A stretch of DNA of 64,000 nucleotides from Amycolatopsis sp. A133. Lineage in GTDB: Bacteria; Actinomycetota; Actinomycetes; Mycobacteriales; Pseudonocardiaceae. Every line of letters starts with the position of its first letter. Positions within the stretch are counted from its first letter, which is position 1. The stretch is from positions 124,001-188,000 of the forward strand of contig NZ_JAVHJU010000007.1 in NCBI RefSeq assembly GCF_031082405.1, given 5' to 3'. Positions 51,788 to 60,497 of the stretch are shown here, piece by piece. The translations under genes were made by a program, and so were the position numbers. The notes beneath the pieces were generated by a model that was not told the origin of the DNA, searched no databases, and was given only the letters and a program-made list of their open reading frames with translations.

Positions 51788-51793
51788 CGTTCC

Positions 51794-52237
51794 CTACGGC
51801 TTGGACTTCATGGCGTCGAGAGCAGCGTTCTCGGATTCGTGGTAAAGGCCGGCGGCGCGCGCGAGTGCCTCGTCAGCCTGCTTGGCCACCTCGCGGAGCT
51901 GGGTCAGCACGACACCCGCAGAGCCCTCCGCCTGCGTCGCGCCCTTCTGGTCGTGGGCCGCGATGGTGTGTCCGTAGGGGTGGTTGCCCAGCTGCGGCGA
52001 TTGGTTGAGCGTGTAGGTGGTCTGCTCCAGGCCACGGAGGTCGGTGACCAGGTCGTTCAACGCGTCCCGGATCGGTTTCACGCCCTCCGGGGTGATCTTG
52101 AAGCCCCCGCTCGCAGCCGCGGCGACCAGCTTCTCGGTCTCGGCCTTGACGCTCTGCACCGCGGCAACCATGCTCGCCGAAGAAAGCGGATTGACGATGT
52201 TCGCGATCGAGCCGCCCCCGCCGTCAGCCATCTGCAT
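51794..52237 (-). CDS. PE/EspC-like small helical protein with YxxxE motif
   Basis: A 147-residue mostly helical protein without signal peptide. Near the C-terminus it has Y132-HES-E136, the YxxxD/E general secretion signal of type VII substrates, after a long helix (LREVAKQADEALARAAGLY). It lacks a W-x-G turn, as PE and EspC proteins do. It could therefore be the partner of the PPE-like protein two genes downstream, forming a heterodimer for export. The assignment is by motif and context only. An ATG two codons in is an alternative start. Confidence 0.65.
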   Translation of the reverse strand: MQMADGGGGSIANIVNPLSSASMVAAVQSVKAETEKLVAAAASGGFKITPEGVKPIRDALNDLVTDLRGLEQTTYTLNQSPQLGNHPYGHTIAAHDQKGATQAEGSAGVVLTQLREVAKQADEALARAAGLYHESENAALDAMKSKP

Positions 52238-52367
52238 CGCTGTTCACCCCGATATCGCTTCGCCCGTGCGTGTGCACCCGGAAGTCTACTAGCCGGGCAC
52301 CCTCTGCCACTGCCGTTCACCGATCTTCACCTTCGACGCGGTCACGCGGCGAGCGGTTCCGGAAGGA

Positions 52368-53132
52368 TCAGAACTGGCCTTCGAGCTGGGCGTACAGCTG
52401 CTGGGCCAGCCGGGCGTTGTCCGCCGGGGCGTAGGTGATCCACCGCTGGCCGTCGGCCGCGGCCCGGGAGGACATCAGCCAGCGGCCGTTCGGGGTGTCG
52501 AACCAGGCCAGCGGGGGGAACGTGCCGCCGCGGGTTTGGGCCGTGAACTGGCCGACCCGCTTCTTCGGCTCCTGGAACACCCGCTCGATCATGCGGACCT
52601 GCGGCCCGCCGGCACCGCTCTGGGAACGCGGGCCCGTGACGCCCGCGAACGGGTCGTACGCGTCGTCGCGGCGCTGGTGGCGGGGCTGCTGGACCGGCCG
52701 GGAAATCGTCACCGACTGGCCGGGCGCCGCCGGGGTCAGCGGGAGCAGGTCGACGATCGCCGGGACAATGCCCGTCGGGCGGACCTCCTCGAAGACGATG
52801 AGGTTCTCCTCCTGGCGGGCGAGCACCGCGAACTGGCCGTCGGTGGCGACGCGGGCGAACAGGTGGCGGTCGCCCAGCTCGGCGGCCGCGCTGATGGTCA
52901 CGCTGCCGCGGACGAACGTGGCCAGCGCCAGCTCCGCGTCCGGGTCCAGGCGGCCGCGGCTCCACAGCCCGCGGCCGGTCAGGTCGCGGACGACGGCGTC
53001 GCGGATCATCGCGCGCTGCTCGACGGTCGTCCCCACGTGCGGGACCTCGAACGGCGTCGGCGCGCGGCCGAGCCCGAGCTGTTCCAGCAGGATGTCCACC
53101 GCTGCCAGCGACAGCGAGAACGAGTGCGGCAT
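52368..53132 (-). CDS. EspG family ESX secretion-associated protein
   Basis: EspG proteins are cytoplasmic chaperones that bind PPE partners and keep them soluble until export. The 254-residue product has the family start FSLSLAAVDILLEQLGLGRA, the strand-rich core and the end NGRWLMSSRAAADGQRWITYAPADN. The ATG at 53132 is chosen since GGAAG precedes it and the family starts here. It heads the operon that includes the PE/EspC-like and PPE-like genes, which fits its chaperone role. No core ESX machinery gene lies in the window. Confidence 0.87.
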   Translation of the reverse strand: MPHSFSLSLAAVDILLEQLGLGRAPTPFEVPHVGTTVEQRAMIRDAVVRDLTGRGLWSRGRLDPDAELALATFVRGSVTISAAAELGDRHLFARVATDGQFAVLARQEENLIVFEEVRPTGIVPAIVDLLPLTPAAPGQSVTISRPVQQPRHQRRDDAYDPFAGVTGPRSQSGAGGPQVRMIERVFQEPKKRVGQFTAQTRGGTFPPLAWFDTPNGRWLMSSRAAADGQRWITYAPADNARLAQQLYAQLEGQF

Positions 53133-53250
53133 TCGCTTCCAACCCCCCGCGGATGAGTCCGGCCTTCGCCGAAAACGGTAGTCCACCGGAAAGCTCCGCC
53201 CTCAGCGAACCCACTTGCCGGGGCAAGATCGCCGCTGGTCCGATGGACGC

Positions 53251-53496
53251 ATGGCTGATCCGAAACCCGCCCTCGTCCTGCACCTCGCCACCGGCGGGGA
53301 GCCGCTGCTGTTCGCGCTGACCACCGAAGAGTCCGGGAAGCTGGCGGGCAAGCTCGCCCAGCTCGTGCAGACCGGCACCGTCGAGACGGTGACCACCAAG
53401 GACGGCTCCGAGGTCGCGATCAACTTCGCCCACGTCGCCGCCGCATACGTCGACGACCTCGCCCGGAAGAGCACCGTGTTCGGCATGCACGGCTAA
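53251..53496 (+). CDS. Small conserved hypothetical protein
   Basis: An 81-residue protein of unknown function. It begins with a strand-turn-strand ALVLHLATGGEPLLFALTTE, followed by a helix and another strand pair (VTTKDGSEVAINFAHVAAAY). This resembles small actinobacterial proteins annotated only as hypothetical. The ATG at 53251 has a weak ribosome site. It is divergent from EspG and ends at a terminator shared with glfT2. Confidence 0.65.
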   Translation: MADPKPALVLHLATGGEPLLFALTTEESGKLAGKLAQLVQTGTVETVTTKDGSEVAINFAHVAAAYVDDLARKSTVFGMHG

Positions 53497-53498
53497 CG

Positions 53499-53537
53499 GC
53501 GAAGGCCGCCTCACGACGTACGTGAGACGGCCTTCGC
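53499..53537. terminator. Bidirectional terminator hairpin
   Basis: GCGAAGGCCGCCTCACG and CGTGAGACGGCCTTCGC pair with one mismatch around ACGTA, between the convergent small gene and glfT2. Confidence 0.82.
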
Positions 53538-53545
53538 GAAGAGCC

Positions 53546-55465
53546 TCAGAGCTTGTACAGGCGCTTCCAGTTCTCACGCGAGGTGAGCTCCGGCATGGCG
53601 CGCTTGTACTGCTCCTGCACCGCGGCGCCTTCCTTGCGCAGCCGCTGGACGACCTTCGCGCCCTGCTTGGCCAGCGCGAACATCTTCACGCGGTCGTAGG
53701 AGCGGACGCGGACGCCTTCCTGGCTCGCGTCGGTGACCACCGCCGTGTCGAACAGCGCGATGTGCCACCAGTTCGCCTCGTCGATCGGCACCGCGCCGAG
53801 CCCGAAGCGGCTGCGGCCGAGCACCCGGTCGAGGACGCGCTTGATCAGCACCAGGCGCTGCATGCTGGGCCGCGGCGCGCTGTTGATGATGCCGATGTCG
53901 TTGGACGCGATGCCCGGGACGTCGGTCGCCTTGTGGCGCTTGGTCTCCGGGTACTCGTCGCGGATGCGGCGGATCTCCTTCATCGCGTCGACCCCGCCGT
54001 CACGCAGGATCTCCGGGCCCTTCAGGAAGTCCTCGACGGCCTTGATCAGCGTCGCCGACAGGCCGTACTGCATACCGAGCAGGTAGCGCACCAGCTGCGC
54101 GATCAGCACCCGCGAGAGCAGGTTCAGGTTGAACGGCGAGTGCAGGGCGGCGGTGATGATCGAGTTGCGCAGGTTGAAGTACCGGTGCCACTCGTCCCAG
54201 TCCTTCATGTGGAAGTCCGCGTGCCACACGCCCGCACCCGGCAGGGTGACGGTCGGGAAACCGTGCGCGCGGGCCCGGTAGGAGTACTCGGCGTCGTCCC
54301 ACTGGAAGAAGAACGGCAGCGGGTAGCCGGTGGCCTGGACGACCTCGTAGGGGATCAGGCACGACCACCAGCCGTTGTAGCCGGCGTCGAGACGGCGCTC
54401 CTGGCGGTTCGGCTTCAGCGTCTCCTCGTCCACGCCGAGCAGGTCGGCGGTGGACAGCGAGTGCTCGACCGGCTGGCCGGGCTCGAGCGTGTTGAGCCGG
54501 GCGTACTCGGCGCCGACGTGCAGCTGGTTCGGGTGGAACAGGTTCAGCATCTGGCCGCCGACGATGATCGGGTTGGCGGCGCGGTTGGAGAACGCCGTCA
54601 TCCGGATCACCAGGTCCGGCTCGAGCAGGACGTCGTCGTCCATGAACAGGACGTTCGCGTGCTCGGTGGCGGTGTGCCCGGCCACCTCGAAGAGGCCGCG
54701 GGTGAAGCCGCCGGCGCCGCCGAGGTTCGGCTGCTTGATGTAGTGCAGCTTGTCGGCGAGGTCCTTGGCGACCTGCTCGAAGCCCTCGCGGGACTCGACG
54801 AGGTCGGTGCCCTGGTCGGCGACGTAGATCGCGTCCAGGGTCTCCAGCGAGGAGACGTCCGCGGCGAGGGCCTGGAGGTTCTTCAGGCAGTCGTCGGCGC
54901 GGTTCATCGTGCAGATGGTCACCGCGGTCGGGCGGATCTTCTCCGGGGCGTCGACGGTCCAGCGGACCTGCTCGACGCGCAGCGTCTGGCCGCCCTCGGT
55001 CTCGAGGTCGAGCCAGAGCGCGCCGCCGTCGTAGAACTTGTCGAGCTTGCCGGTCAGCGACACCTTCGCCTGCTTGGCGTCCTTGACCTGCTCGGCGGCC
55101 ACCACGCGGGGCTCGCCCTCGACGTCGGAAGCGCCCATGGACAGCAGGCCGGTGCCGGTGACGACGGCCTCGACCGAGACCTCGGTCACCGTCGTCCAGC
55201 GCTGCCAGTAGCTGGCCGGGAACCGGCCGAAGTAGGTGTTGCCCGACACCTTGGAGGCGGGCTCGAGGGTGATCGACGCACGTTCCCGCACGGCCGCGCC
55301 CCACTCGAGCTCGGCGTACAGGTCCTTGCTGACGATCGGGGCGGGGCCGGCGTAGAGCCCGCGCTGCGCCGTCAGGCGGCCCTGCGGAGTGTGCTCGGTG
55401 AACCGCGTCTCGGCGGCCGCGCCGGCAGTGGTGGTCGGCGCCGGGGTTGCTGTTTTACCGGGCAT
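53546..55465 (-). CDS. glfT2: Galactofuranosyltransferase GlfT2 (galactan polymerase)
   Basis: Polymerises the galactan with alternating beta-1,5 and beta-1,6 Galf linkages. The 639-residue length equals that of mycobacterial GlfT2. It has the N-terminal beta-barrel (GNTYFGRFPASYWQRW), the GT-A domain with AVTICTMNRADDCLKNL, the DDD metal site in VLFMDDDVLLEPD, WDDAEYSYRARAHG with the catalytic Asp, and the metal His in GVWHADFHMKDWDEWHRYF. The ATG at 55465 follows GAGGA and lies 8 nt after gtrA. It is separated from glf, its usual neighbour in M. tuberculosis, by about 6.5 kb. Confidence 0.96.
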   Translation of the reverse strand: MPGKTATPAPTTTAGAAAETRFTEHTPQGRLTAQRGLYAGPAPIVSKDLYAELEWGAAVRERASITLEPASKVSGNTYFGRFPASYWQRWTTVTEVSVEAVVTGTGLLSMGASDVEGEPRVVAAEQVKDAKQAKVSLTGKLDKFYDGGALWLDLETEGGQTLRVEQVRWTVDAPEKIRPTAVTICTMNRADDCLKNLQALAADVSSLETLDAIYVADQGTDLVESREGFEQVAKDLADKLHYIKQPNLGGAGGFTRGLFEVAGHTATEHANVLFMDDDVLLEPDLVIRMTAFSNRAANPIIVGGQMLNLFHPNQLHVGAEYARLNTLEPGQPVEHSLSTADLLGVDEETLKPNRQERRLDAGYNGWWSCLIPYEVVQATGYPLPFFFQWDDAEYSYRARAHGFPTVTLPGAGVWHADFHMKDWDEWHRYFNLRNSIITAALHSPFNLNLLSRVLIAQLVRYLLGMQYGLSATLIKAVEDFLKGPEILRDGGVDAMKEIRRIRDEYPETKRHKATDVPGIASNDIGIINSAPRPSMQRLVLIKRVLDRVLGRSRFGLGAVPIDEANWWHIALFDTAVVTDASQEGVRVRSYDRVKMFALAKQGAKVVQRLRKEGAAVQEQYKRAMPELTSRENWKRLYKL

Positions 55466-55473
55466 TGAGTTCC

Positions 55474-55941
55474 TCAGTTCTCCTCGGTCGACGGCTCGCG
55501 GAAGACGACCCACTTGAGCATGACGAAGTTGATCACGGTGGCGGTGGCCTGGGACACGGCCCAGCACAGCGTGTGCTGCCACGCGGACTCCGGCAGGACC
55601 TGCAGCATGAGCTGGTTCACCCCGACCGCGACGAAGAACGTCACGGTGTAGAGCAGGACGAACGAGCCGATCTGCGCCTTGCCGTCGCGGCGGCCGCCGG
55701 CGAAGGTGAACTTCCGGTTCAGGAAGAACGCCGTGGTCGTGCCCACGATGAAACTGATAGCGCGAGCGATGTCGACCCACGGTGAGGTGGCCATCCCGGC
55801 CACCTGGGTCAGCAGCGTGTAGGTGCCCAGGTCGACCAGGGCGCAGAAGCCCCCGACCAGGGCGAAGCGGATGAGCTGGCCCAGCAGTCCAGGGGAGGAC
55901 TGAGCAGCCGTCATGTCGGCTTGCGGATCGGTCGCCACCAC
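55474..55941 (-). CDS. GtrA-family membrane protein
   Basis: A four-helix membrane protein of 155 residues of the GtrA family (LIRFALVGGFCALVDLGTY, FIVGTTTAFFLNRKFTF). Its M. tuberculosis counterpart Rv3789 lies beside dprE1. It was first proposed to flip decaprenyl-phosphoryl-arabinose and later to act as an anchor protein, so the exact role is debated. It forms an operon with glfT2 and is divergent from dprE1, keeping the link to arabinan synthesis. GAGGT lies 6 nt before the GTG start. Confidence 0.9.
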   Translation of the reverse strand: MVATDPQADMTAAQSSPGLLGQLIRFALVGGFCALVDLGTYTLLTQVAGMATSPWVDIARAISFIVGTTTAFFLNRKFTFAGGRRDGKAQIGSFVLLYTVTFFVAVGVNQLMLQVLPESAWQHTLCWAVSQATATVINFVMLKWVVFREPSTEEN

Positions 55942-56054
55942 TGCGTTACCTCGTTGCCTGAGTCATGGTCACCCGCGCGGGCGCTTGTGCCTTGATGCGC
56001 AAAGTGTAGAGACGAGCACTTCAGGGTCACGTTCCGGGCGTCGGTCGGCGTGGC

Positions 56055-56060
56055 TACCCT
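56055..56060 (+). promoter_or_regulatory. Candidate -10 hexamer of dprE1
   Basis: TACCCT ends 6 nt before the GTG start at 56067; TTCCGG at 56032-56037 is 17 nt further up and may be a weak -35. No ribosome site is present, suggesting a leaderless dprE1-dprE2 mRNA. Confidence 0.5.
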
Positions 56061-56066
56061 GGTCGG

Positions 56067-57437
56067 GTGACCCACGTACCCAACACACAGCGTCGCACGC
56101 TCATGGGCTGGGCGCGGACGGCACCGACCACGGCCGACGTCCTGACCACGCCGGACGTCGAGACCATCGCGCGCGCCGTGGCCCAGGCCGGTGCACGCGG
56201 CGTCATCGCCCGCGGCCTCGGCCGGTCCTACGGCGACCCGGCGCAGAACGCCGGCGGCCTCGTCGTCGACATGACGGCACTGAACCGGATCCACTCGATC
56301 GACCCGGACAGCGCGCTCGTCGACCTCGACGCCGGCGTCAGCCTCGACCAGCTGATGCGCGAGGCGCTCCCGTACGGCCTGTGGGTCCCGGTGCTGCCCG
56401 GCACGCGCCAGGTGACGATCGGCGGCGCGATCGCCAACGACATCCACGGCAAGAACCACCACAGCGCGGGCAGCTTCGGCAACCACGTCGTGTCGATGGA
56501 CCTGATCACCGCCGACGGGCAGATCCGCACGCTGACGCCGGAGGGCCCGGACGCCGAGCTGTTCTGGGCGACCGTGGCCGGCATCGGCCTGACCGGCATC
56601 ATCGTCCGGGCCACGATCCGGATGACGAAGACCGAGACCGCGTACTTCATCGCGGACAACGAGCGCACGAACAACCTCGACGAGACCCTGGAACTGGTCA
56701 GCAACGGCTCCGACGACAACTACACGTACTCGTCGGCGTGGTTCGACACGATCTCCACCGGCGCGAAGCTGGGCCGCGCCGCCTTCGGCCGCGGCTCGCT
56801 CGCCAAGCTGGACGAACTGCCGCCGAAGCTGCGGGCGAACCCGCTGAAGTTCGACGCGCCGCAGCTGGCGACGCTGCCGGACATCTTCCCGAACGGCCTC
56901 GCGAACAAGCTGACCTTCGGCACGATCGGCGAGCTGTACTACCGGAAGACGCCGAAGGACGCCCGCGGCGTCATCCAGAACCTGACCGCCTTCTACCACC
57001 CGCTCGACATGTTCGGCGAGTGGAACCGGGCCTACGGCTCGAAGGGCTTCCTGCAGTACCAGTTCTCGACGCCGCTGAACGCGCACGAGCCGCTGCGGAA
57101 CATCGTCCGGAAGATCGCCGAGTCGGGGCACGTGTCCTTCCTCAACGTCTTCAAGCGCATGGGCGAGGGCAACGCGGCGCCGCTGTCGTTCCCGCACCCG
57201 GGCTGGATGGTCTGCGTCGACTTCCCGATCAAGGACGGCCTGAGCCGGTTCTGCCAGGAGCTCGACGAAGACGTCCTGGCGCTGGGCGGGCGGCTCTACA
57301 CCGCGAAGGACTCGCGCACCTCGCCCGAGACGTTCGCGAAGATGTACCCGCGGCTCGAAGAGTGGCGCAAGGTACGCGCATCCATCGACCCCGAAGGCGT
57401 TTTCGCCTCTGACATGAGCCGGAGGCTCGAACTGTGA
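56067..57437 (+). CDS. dprE1: Decaprenylphosphoryl-beta-D-ribose 2'-oxidase
   Basis: FAD enzyme that oxidises decaprenylphosphoryl-ribose to the 2-keto intermediate of DPA synthesis. The 456-residue product has the FAD_binding_4 segment ([37 protein letters not shown]) and the C-terminal catalytic part ([20 protein letters not shown]). Cys383 in [15 protein letters not shown] aligns with the Cys387 that benzothiazinones modify in M. tuberculosis. The gene overlaps dprE2 by 4 nt. It is essential in mycobacteria. Confidence 0.97.
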   Translation: MTHVPNTQRRTLMGWARTAPTTADVLTTPDVETIARAVAQAGARGVIARGLGRSYGDPAQNAGGLVVDMTALNRIHSIDPDSALVDLDAGVSLDQLMREALPYGLWVPVLPGTRQVTIGGAIANDIHGKNHHSAGSFGNHVVSMDLITADGQIRTLTPEGPDAELFWATVAGIGLTGIIVRATIRMTKTETAYFIADNERTNNLDETLELVSNGSDDNYTYSSAWFDTISTGAKLGRAAFGRGSLAKLDELPPKLRANPLKFDAPQLATLPDIFPNGLANKLTFGTIGELYYRKTPKDARGVIQNLTAFYHPLDMFGEWNRAYGSKGFLQYQFSTPLNAHEPLRNIVRKIAESGHVSFLNVFKRMGEGNAAPLSFPHPGWMVCVDFPIKDGLSRFCQELDEDVLALGGRLYTAKDSRTSPETFAKMYPRLEEWRKVRASIDPEGVFASDMSRRLEL

Positions 57438-58189
57438 TCGACGCGGTGGGCAACCCCCAATCCCTGCTCCTGCTCGGCGGCACGTCCGACATCGCGCTGG
57501 CGATCGCCGAGAAGTACCTGGCCGAGAAGCCGCTGCGGGTCGTGCTGGCCGCCCGGCCCTCGCCGCGGCTCGACGCCGCCGCCCAGCGCCTGAAGGACCG
57601 CGGCGCCGAGGTGTCCACTGTGGACTTCGACGCGAAGGACACGGCGGCGCACCCCGGCGTGCTGGCCAAGGCGTTCGAGGGCGGCGACATCGACGTCGCG
57701 GTCGTGGCGTTCGGCCTGCTCGGCGACCCCGAAGAGGTCTGGCAGGACCACACGAAGGCCGTCGAGCTGGCGACCGTGAACTACACCGCCGCGGTGTCGG
57801 TCGGCGTCGCGCTGTCGGAGAAGCTCAAGGCCCAGGGCCACGGCACGGTGATCGCGCTGTCGTCGGTGGCCGGCGAGCGCGTCCGGCGCTCCAACTTCGT
57901 CTACGGCTCCACCAAGGCCGGTTTCGACGGCTTCTACCTGGGCCTCGGCGAGGCCCTCGCGCCTTTTGGGGTGCAGGTGACGGTCGTCCGTCCGGGTCAC
58001 GTCAAGACGAAGATGACCGAGGGCCTGAAGGACGCTCCGCTGGCGCAGACGGCCGAGCAGGTCGCGGAAATCGCCGTCGGCGCGGCCCGCGCGGGCAAGG
58101 ACCTGGTGTGGGCGCCGGCGCAGTTCCGGCTGGTGATGTCGGCGCTGCGGCACGTCCCGCGGCCGATCTTCCGCAAGCTCCCGATCTGA
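57434..58189 (+). CDS. dprE2: Decaprenylphosphoryl-2-keto-ribose reductase
   Basis: SDR that reduces the DprE1 product to decaprenylphosphoryl-arabinose with NADH. The 251-residue product has the cofactor loop [18 protein letters not shown] and the Ser-Tyr-Lys catalytic set in [20 protein letters not shown] followed by KAG. The GTG start overlaps the dprE1 stop, so both subunits are made together. Confidence 0.97.
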   Translation: MIDAVGNPQSLLLLGGTSDIALAIAEKYLAEKPLRVVLAARPSPRLDAAAQRLKDRGAEVSTVDFDAKDTAAHPGVLAKAFEGGDIDVAVVAFGLLGDPEEVWQDHTKAVELATVNYTAAVSVGVALSEKLKAQGHGTVIALSSVAGERVRRSNFVYGSTKAGFDGFYLGLGEALAPFGVQVTVVRPGHVKTKMTEGLKDAPLAQTAEQVAEIAVGAARAGKDLVWAPAQFRLVMSALRHVPRPIFRKLPI

Positions 58190-58218
58190 GCCTTTCCCGG
58201 CTGTCGGGCCTGAAGCGC

Positions 58219-59736
58219 TCAGCCGCCGACGGCGTGGGCGGGCACCAGGTAGAGGTTCTGGCTGCCCATCCACGGCGAGTCGATGTGCCAGCTCGCCAGC
58301 GCGGCCGGCGGGGGTGCGCGGCGGGTCGTCGCCAGGACCAGGTCCGGGCTGATCGGGGCGACGCTGTGGTCGAAGTTGTGGAAGTTGGCTTCCAGCAGCG
58401 CGCGGCCGAGATCGTCGCTGCGGCGCTTGGTCTCGGTGATCGCCGGGTCGACCGCGCCGCGGTCGGAGAACTCGTCGACCAGCTCGCAGTCGCACGCGTA
58501 CGCCAGCGCGCCGACCTCGCCCGCCGTCTCGACCTTGCGGCCGTGCGCGATCGCCGCCAGCTCGTGGCCGATCTCGCGGTACTCCGTCGTCGACGCGTGG
58601 TTGCTCGTGATCGGCGCGAACTGGCGGGGGACGCCCGGCAGCGCGTACACCGCGACGCTCGCCGCGAGCGCCGCTCCGGCCAGCGTCCACGTCCCGCGCC
58701 GCACCCGCTCTGGGACCGCTGAAGCGCAGGCGGCGAGGAAGATCGTCGCGCAGATGATGCTCGGCGCGTAGTACCAGTGGTACGGCGGCACGCCGAGCCG
58801 GCTGTACGCCACGTAGTGCAGCGCGCCCCCGACGGCGAGCGCCGCGAACGGCGTCAGGCGGCGGGCCGTCTCCGAGCCACGGCGGAAGTGGGCGATCCAG
58901 GCCACCGCGGCCACGCCCGCGAGCAGCAGCGGCAGGAACGAAAGTGTGGCCGCGGCCGGGAAGTTGCGCCAGTACAGCAGCGGGCCGTTGGTGAAGCTGA
59001 ACGGGCCCCACGCCTGCTGGCTGATCTTGATCACGAGCGTGTCCGGCACGGCCGAGCCGAGCACCACCCAGCTGAACCCGAACCAGGGCAGCGTCACGGC
59101 GAGCGCCGCGAACGCCGTCCGCCAGATCCCGGTCCAGAACTCGCGCCGGGCCGCGAACAGCACCGCGGCGATCAGCAGCAGGTCGATCCGGACGAGCGCG
59201 AGCAGCCCGACGACGACACCCAGCCGCCCCGGCTGCCGCTCCCCCGCGTAGACCAGCGTCCACACGACACCGGCGGCGCCGAGCGCCACCTCCAGCCCGA
59301 TCGAGGACAGCAGCAGCGGGTTCACCAGCAGGAGCCCGAACGTCAGCGGCGCGAACGCCGCGGGCAGGCCGGCGCGCTCGCCCACGCGGCGCAGGCCCAG
59401 CACGAGCAGCACCTGCGCGGCGACGAACACAACCCCGGCGGCGAACACGGCGTCGCGCACGACGAACGTGACCGCGCCGAGGGCCAGCACGTTCAGCGGC
59501 GACGTCGCGGTGTTCGCCGTCCCCTGTTCGATCAGGCCCCAGTGGCCGTGGAAGGCGAGGTTCTTCGCGTAGGACAGCGTGATGTAGGTGTCATCGATGA
59601 GATGGCTGCTGACCAGGGCGAACACCAGTGCGGAAGCGGCCGCGGCCCCCGCGGGCAGGGCCCACGAGCGGGCGACCGGACCGGCCGCCGGCAGCGCACG
59701 GACGGCTTGGGGGAGTTCTGCGGAGGCGCTTCGCAT
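58219..59736 (-). CDS. GT-C family membrane glycosyltransferase (arabinosyltransferase candidate)
   Basis: A polytopic membrane protein of 505 residues. The first loop has SHLIDDTYITLSYAKNLAFH, the double-Asp motif of GT-C enzymes that use polyprenyl-phosphate sugars, and a second loop reads GTANTATSPLNVLALG. The layout resembles AftB-like and related arabinofuranosyltransferases, which use decaprenyl-phosphoryl-arabinose, but I cannot name the linkage. The ATG at 59736 is preferred because TATGGT ends 7 nt upstream; a longer frame to 59802 exists. It is convergent with dprE2. Confidence 0.75.
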   Translation of the reverse strand: MRSASAELPQAVRALPAAGPVARSWALPAGAAAASALVFALVSSHLIDDTYITLSYAKNLAFHGHWGLIEQGTANTATSPLNVLALGAVTFVVRDAVFAAGVVFVAAQVLLVLGLRRVGERAGLPAAFAPLTFGLLLVNPLLLSSIGLEVALGAAGVVWTLVYAGERQPGRLGVVVGLLALVRIDLLLIAAVLFAARREFWTGIWRTAFAALAVTLPWFGFSWVVLGSAVPDTLVIKISQQAWGPFSFTNGPLLYWRNFPAAATLSFLPLLLAGVAAVAWIAHFRRGSETARRLTPFAALAVGGALHYVAYSRLGVPPYHWYYAPSIICATIFLAACASAVPERVRRGTWTLAGAALAASVAVYALPGVPRQFAPITSNHASTTEYREIGHELAAIAHGRKVETAGEVGALAYACDCELVDEFSDRGAVDPAITETKRRSDDLGRALLEANFHNFDHSVAPISPDLVLATTRRAPPPAALASWHIDSPWMGSQNLYLVPAHAVGG

Positions 59737-59811
59737 CCGGGACACCATACCTCGCCCGTGATGCTTTTGTGATCTGAGCCGGGTAGGGGTGGCCCAGGCC
59801 ACAGTCGGCGA

Positions 59812-60387
59812 TCAGATGCCGTCCCCCGAGCCGGAGTTGCCGGTGTTGCCGGTGTTTCCCCGGCCGCCGAAGCCGGGACCACGGCCGTTGAAGCCCTGGT
59901 TGCCGTTCGGGCCGTCGTACTGGCGGTGGATGCCGGGCCGGCCGTCGCGCGGACCGTGGTGGGTGGCGGCCGCGATGCCACCGACGATGCCGCCGCCGAC
60001 GAGCAGGCCGAGCACGCCGACCCCGACGAGCTGGGTGGCCCGGTGGCCGACGAACCGCCGGAAGCCGCCGGGCTGCCGTGGGGCCGCCTGCGGCCCCCAG
60101 GCGGCGTAGGCCTGGCCGGGGCCGGGCTGCGAGAGCTGCGGAGTCGGCGGCGCGGGCGGCGGCTGCTGGCCGTGGACAGCGGTCTGGTCGGCCGCGCCGG
60201 CCCCGGACGCCTGGCCCGCACCCGCCGTCCCGCCCGCCGCACTTTCACGTGAAAGTGCGGGGTCGGGACCCGAGCTTTCACGTGAAAGCTCGGGCTCGGT
60301 CGGTGTGCCGTGGGCGGCCGTTGGCTGTTCGGCCGTTGGTTGGTCGGCCCCGGACGGGGGCTTCTCCTCGCGCGGCTGGTCGTTCAT
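59812..60387 (-). CDS. Single-pass membrane protein with low-complexity tails and embedded palindrome repeats
   Basis: Not recognised. The 191-residue product has a Pro/Ala/Gln-rich cytoplasmic N-terminal half, a helix (LVGVGVLGLLVGGGIVGGIA) and a Gly/Asn-rich outer tail (GFNGRGPGFGGRGNTGNTGN). The N-terminal part contains two copies of LSRES, encoded by two TTTCACGTGAAA palindromes that sit in frame (60237-60294). The disordered region evidently tolerated their insertion. AGGAG stands 5 nt before the ATG at 60387. The unmodified ancestral length would be about 16-20 residues shorter. Confidence 0.7.
   Translation of the reverse strand: MNDQPREEKPPSGADQPTAEQPTAAHGTPTEPELSRESSGPDPALSRESAAGGTAGAGQASGAGAADQTAVHGQQPPPAPPTPQLSQPGPGQAYAAWGPQAAPRQPGGFRRFVGHRATQLVGVGVLGLLVGGGIVGGIAAATHHGPRDGRPGIHRQYDGPNGNQGFNGRGPGFGGRGNTGNTGNSGSGDGI
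60237..60294. repeat. Tandem palindrome pair inside a coding sequence
   Basis: A 24-bp palindrome CCGCACTTTCAC/GTGAAAGTGCGG (60237-60260) and a 26-bp palindrome CCCGAGCTTTCAC/GTGAAAGCTCGGG (60269-60294) have centres 33 nt apart, the same spacing as the pair at 20.3 kb. Both are in the minus-strand gene 59812-60387 and add in-frame LSRES codons. The stem bases outside the core vary together and keep pairing, a sign of selection on hairpin structure. Confidence 0.92.
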
Positions 60388-60497
60388 CGTCGCTCCTGTG
60401 GTCACGGGGACGGGCGCAGTGCCCGCCCCCACCACCTCAGGGTGCGCCGGTCAGCTGTGTGTCACCTGAAGCGAACCTGTCGATCCGCCATGAGAGC

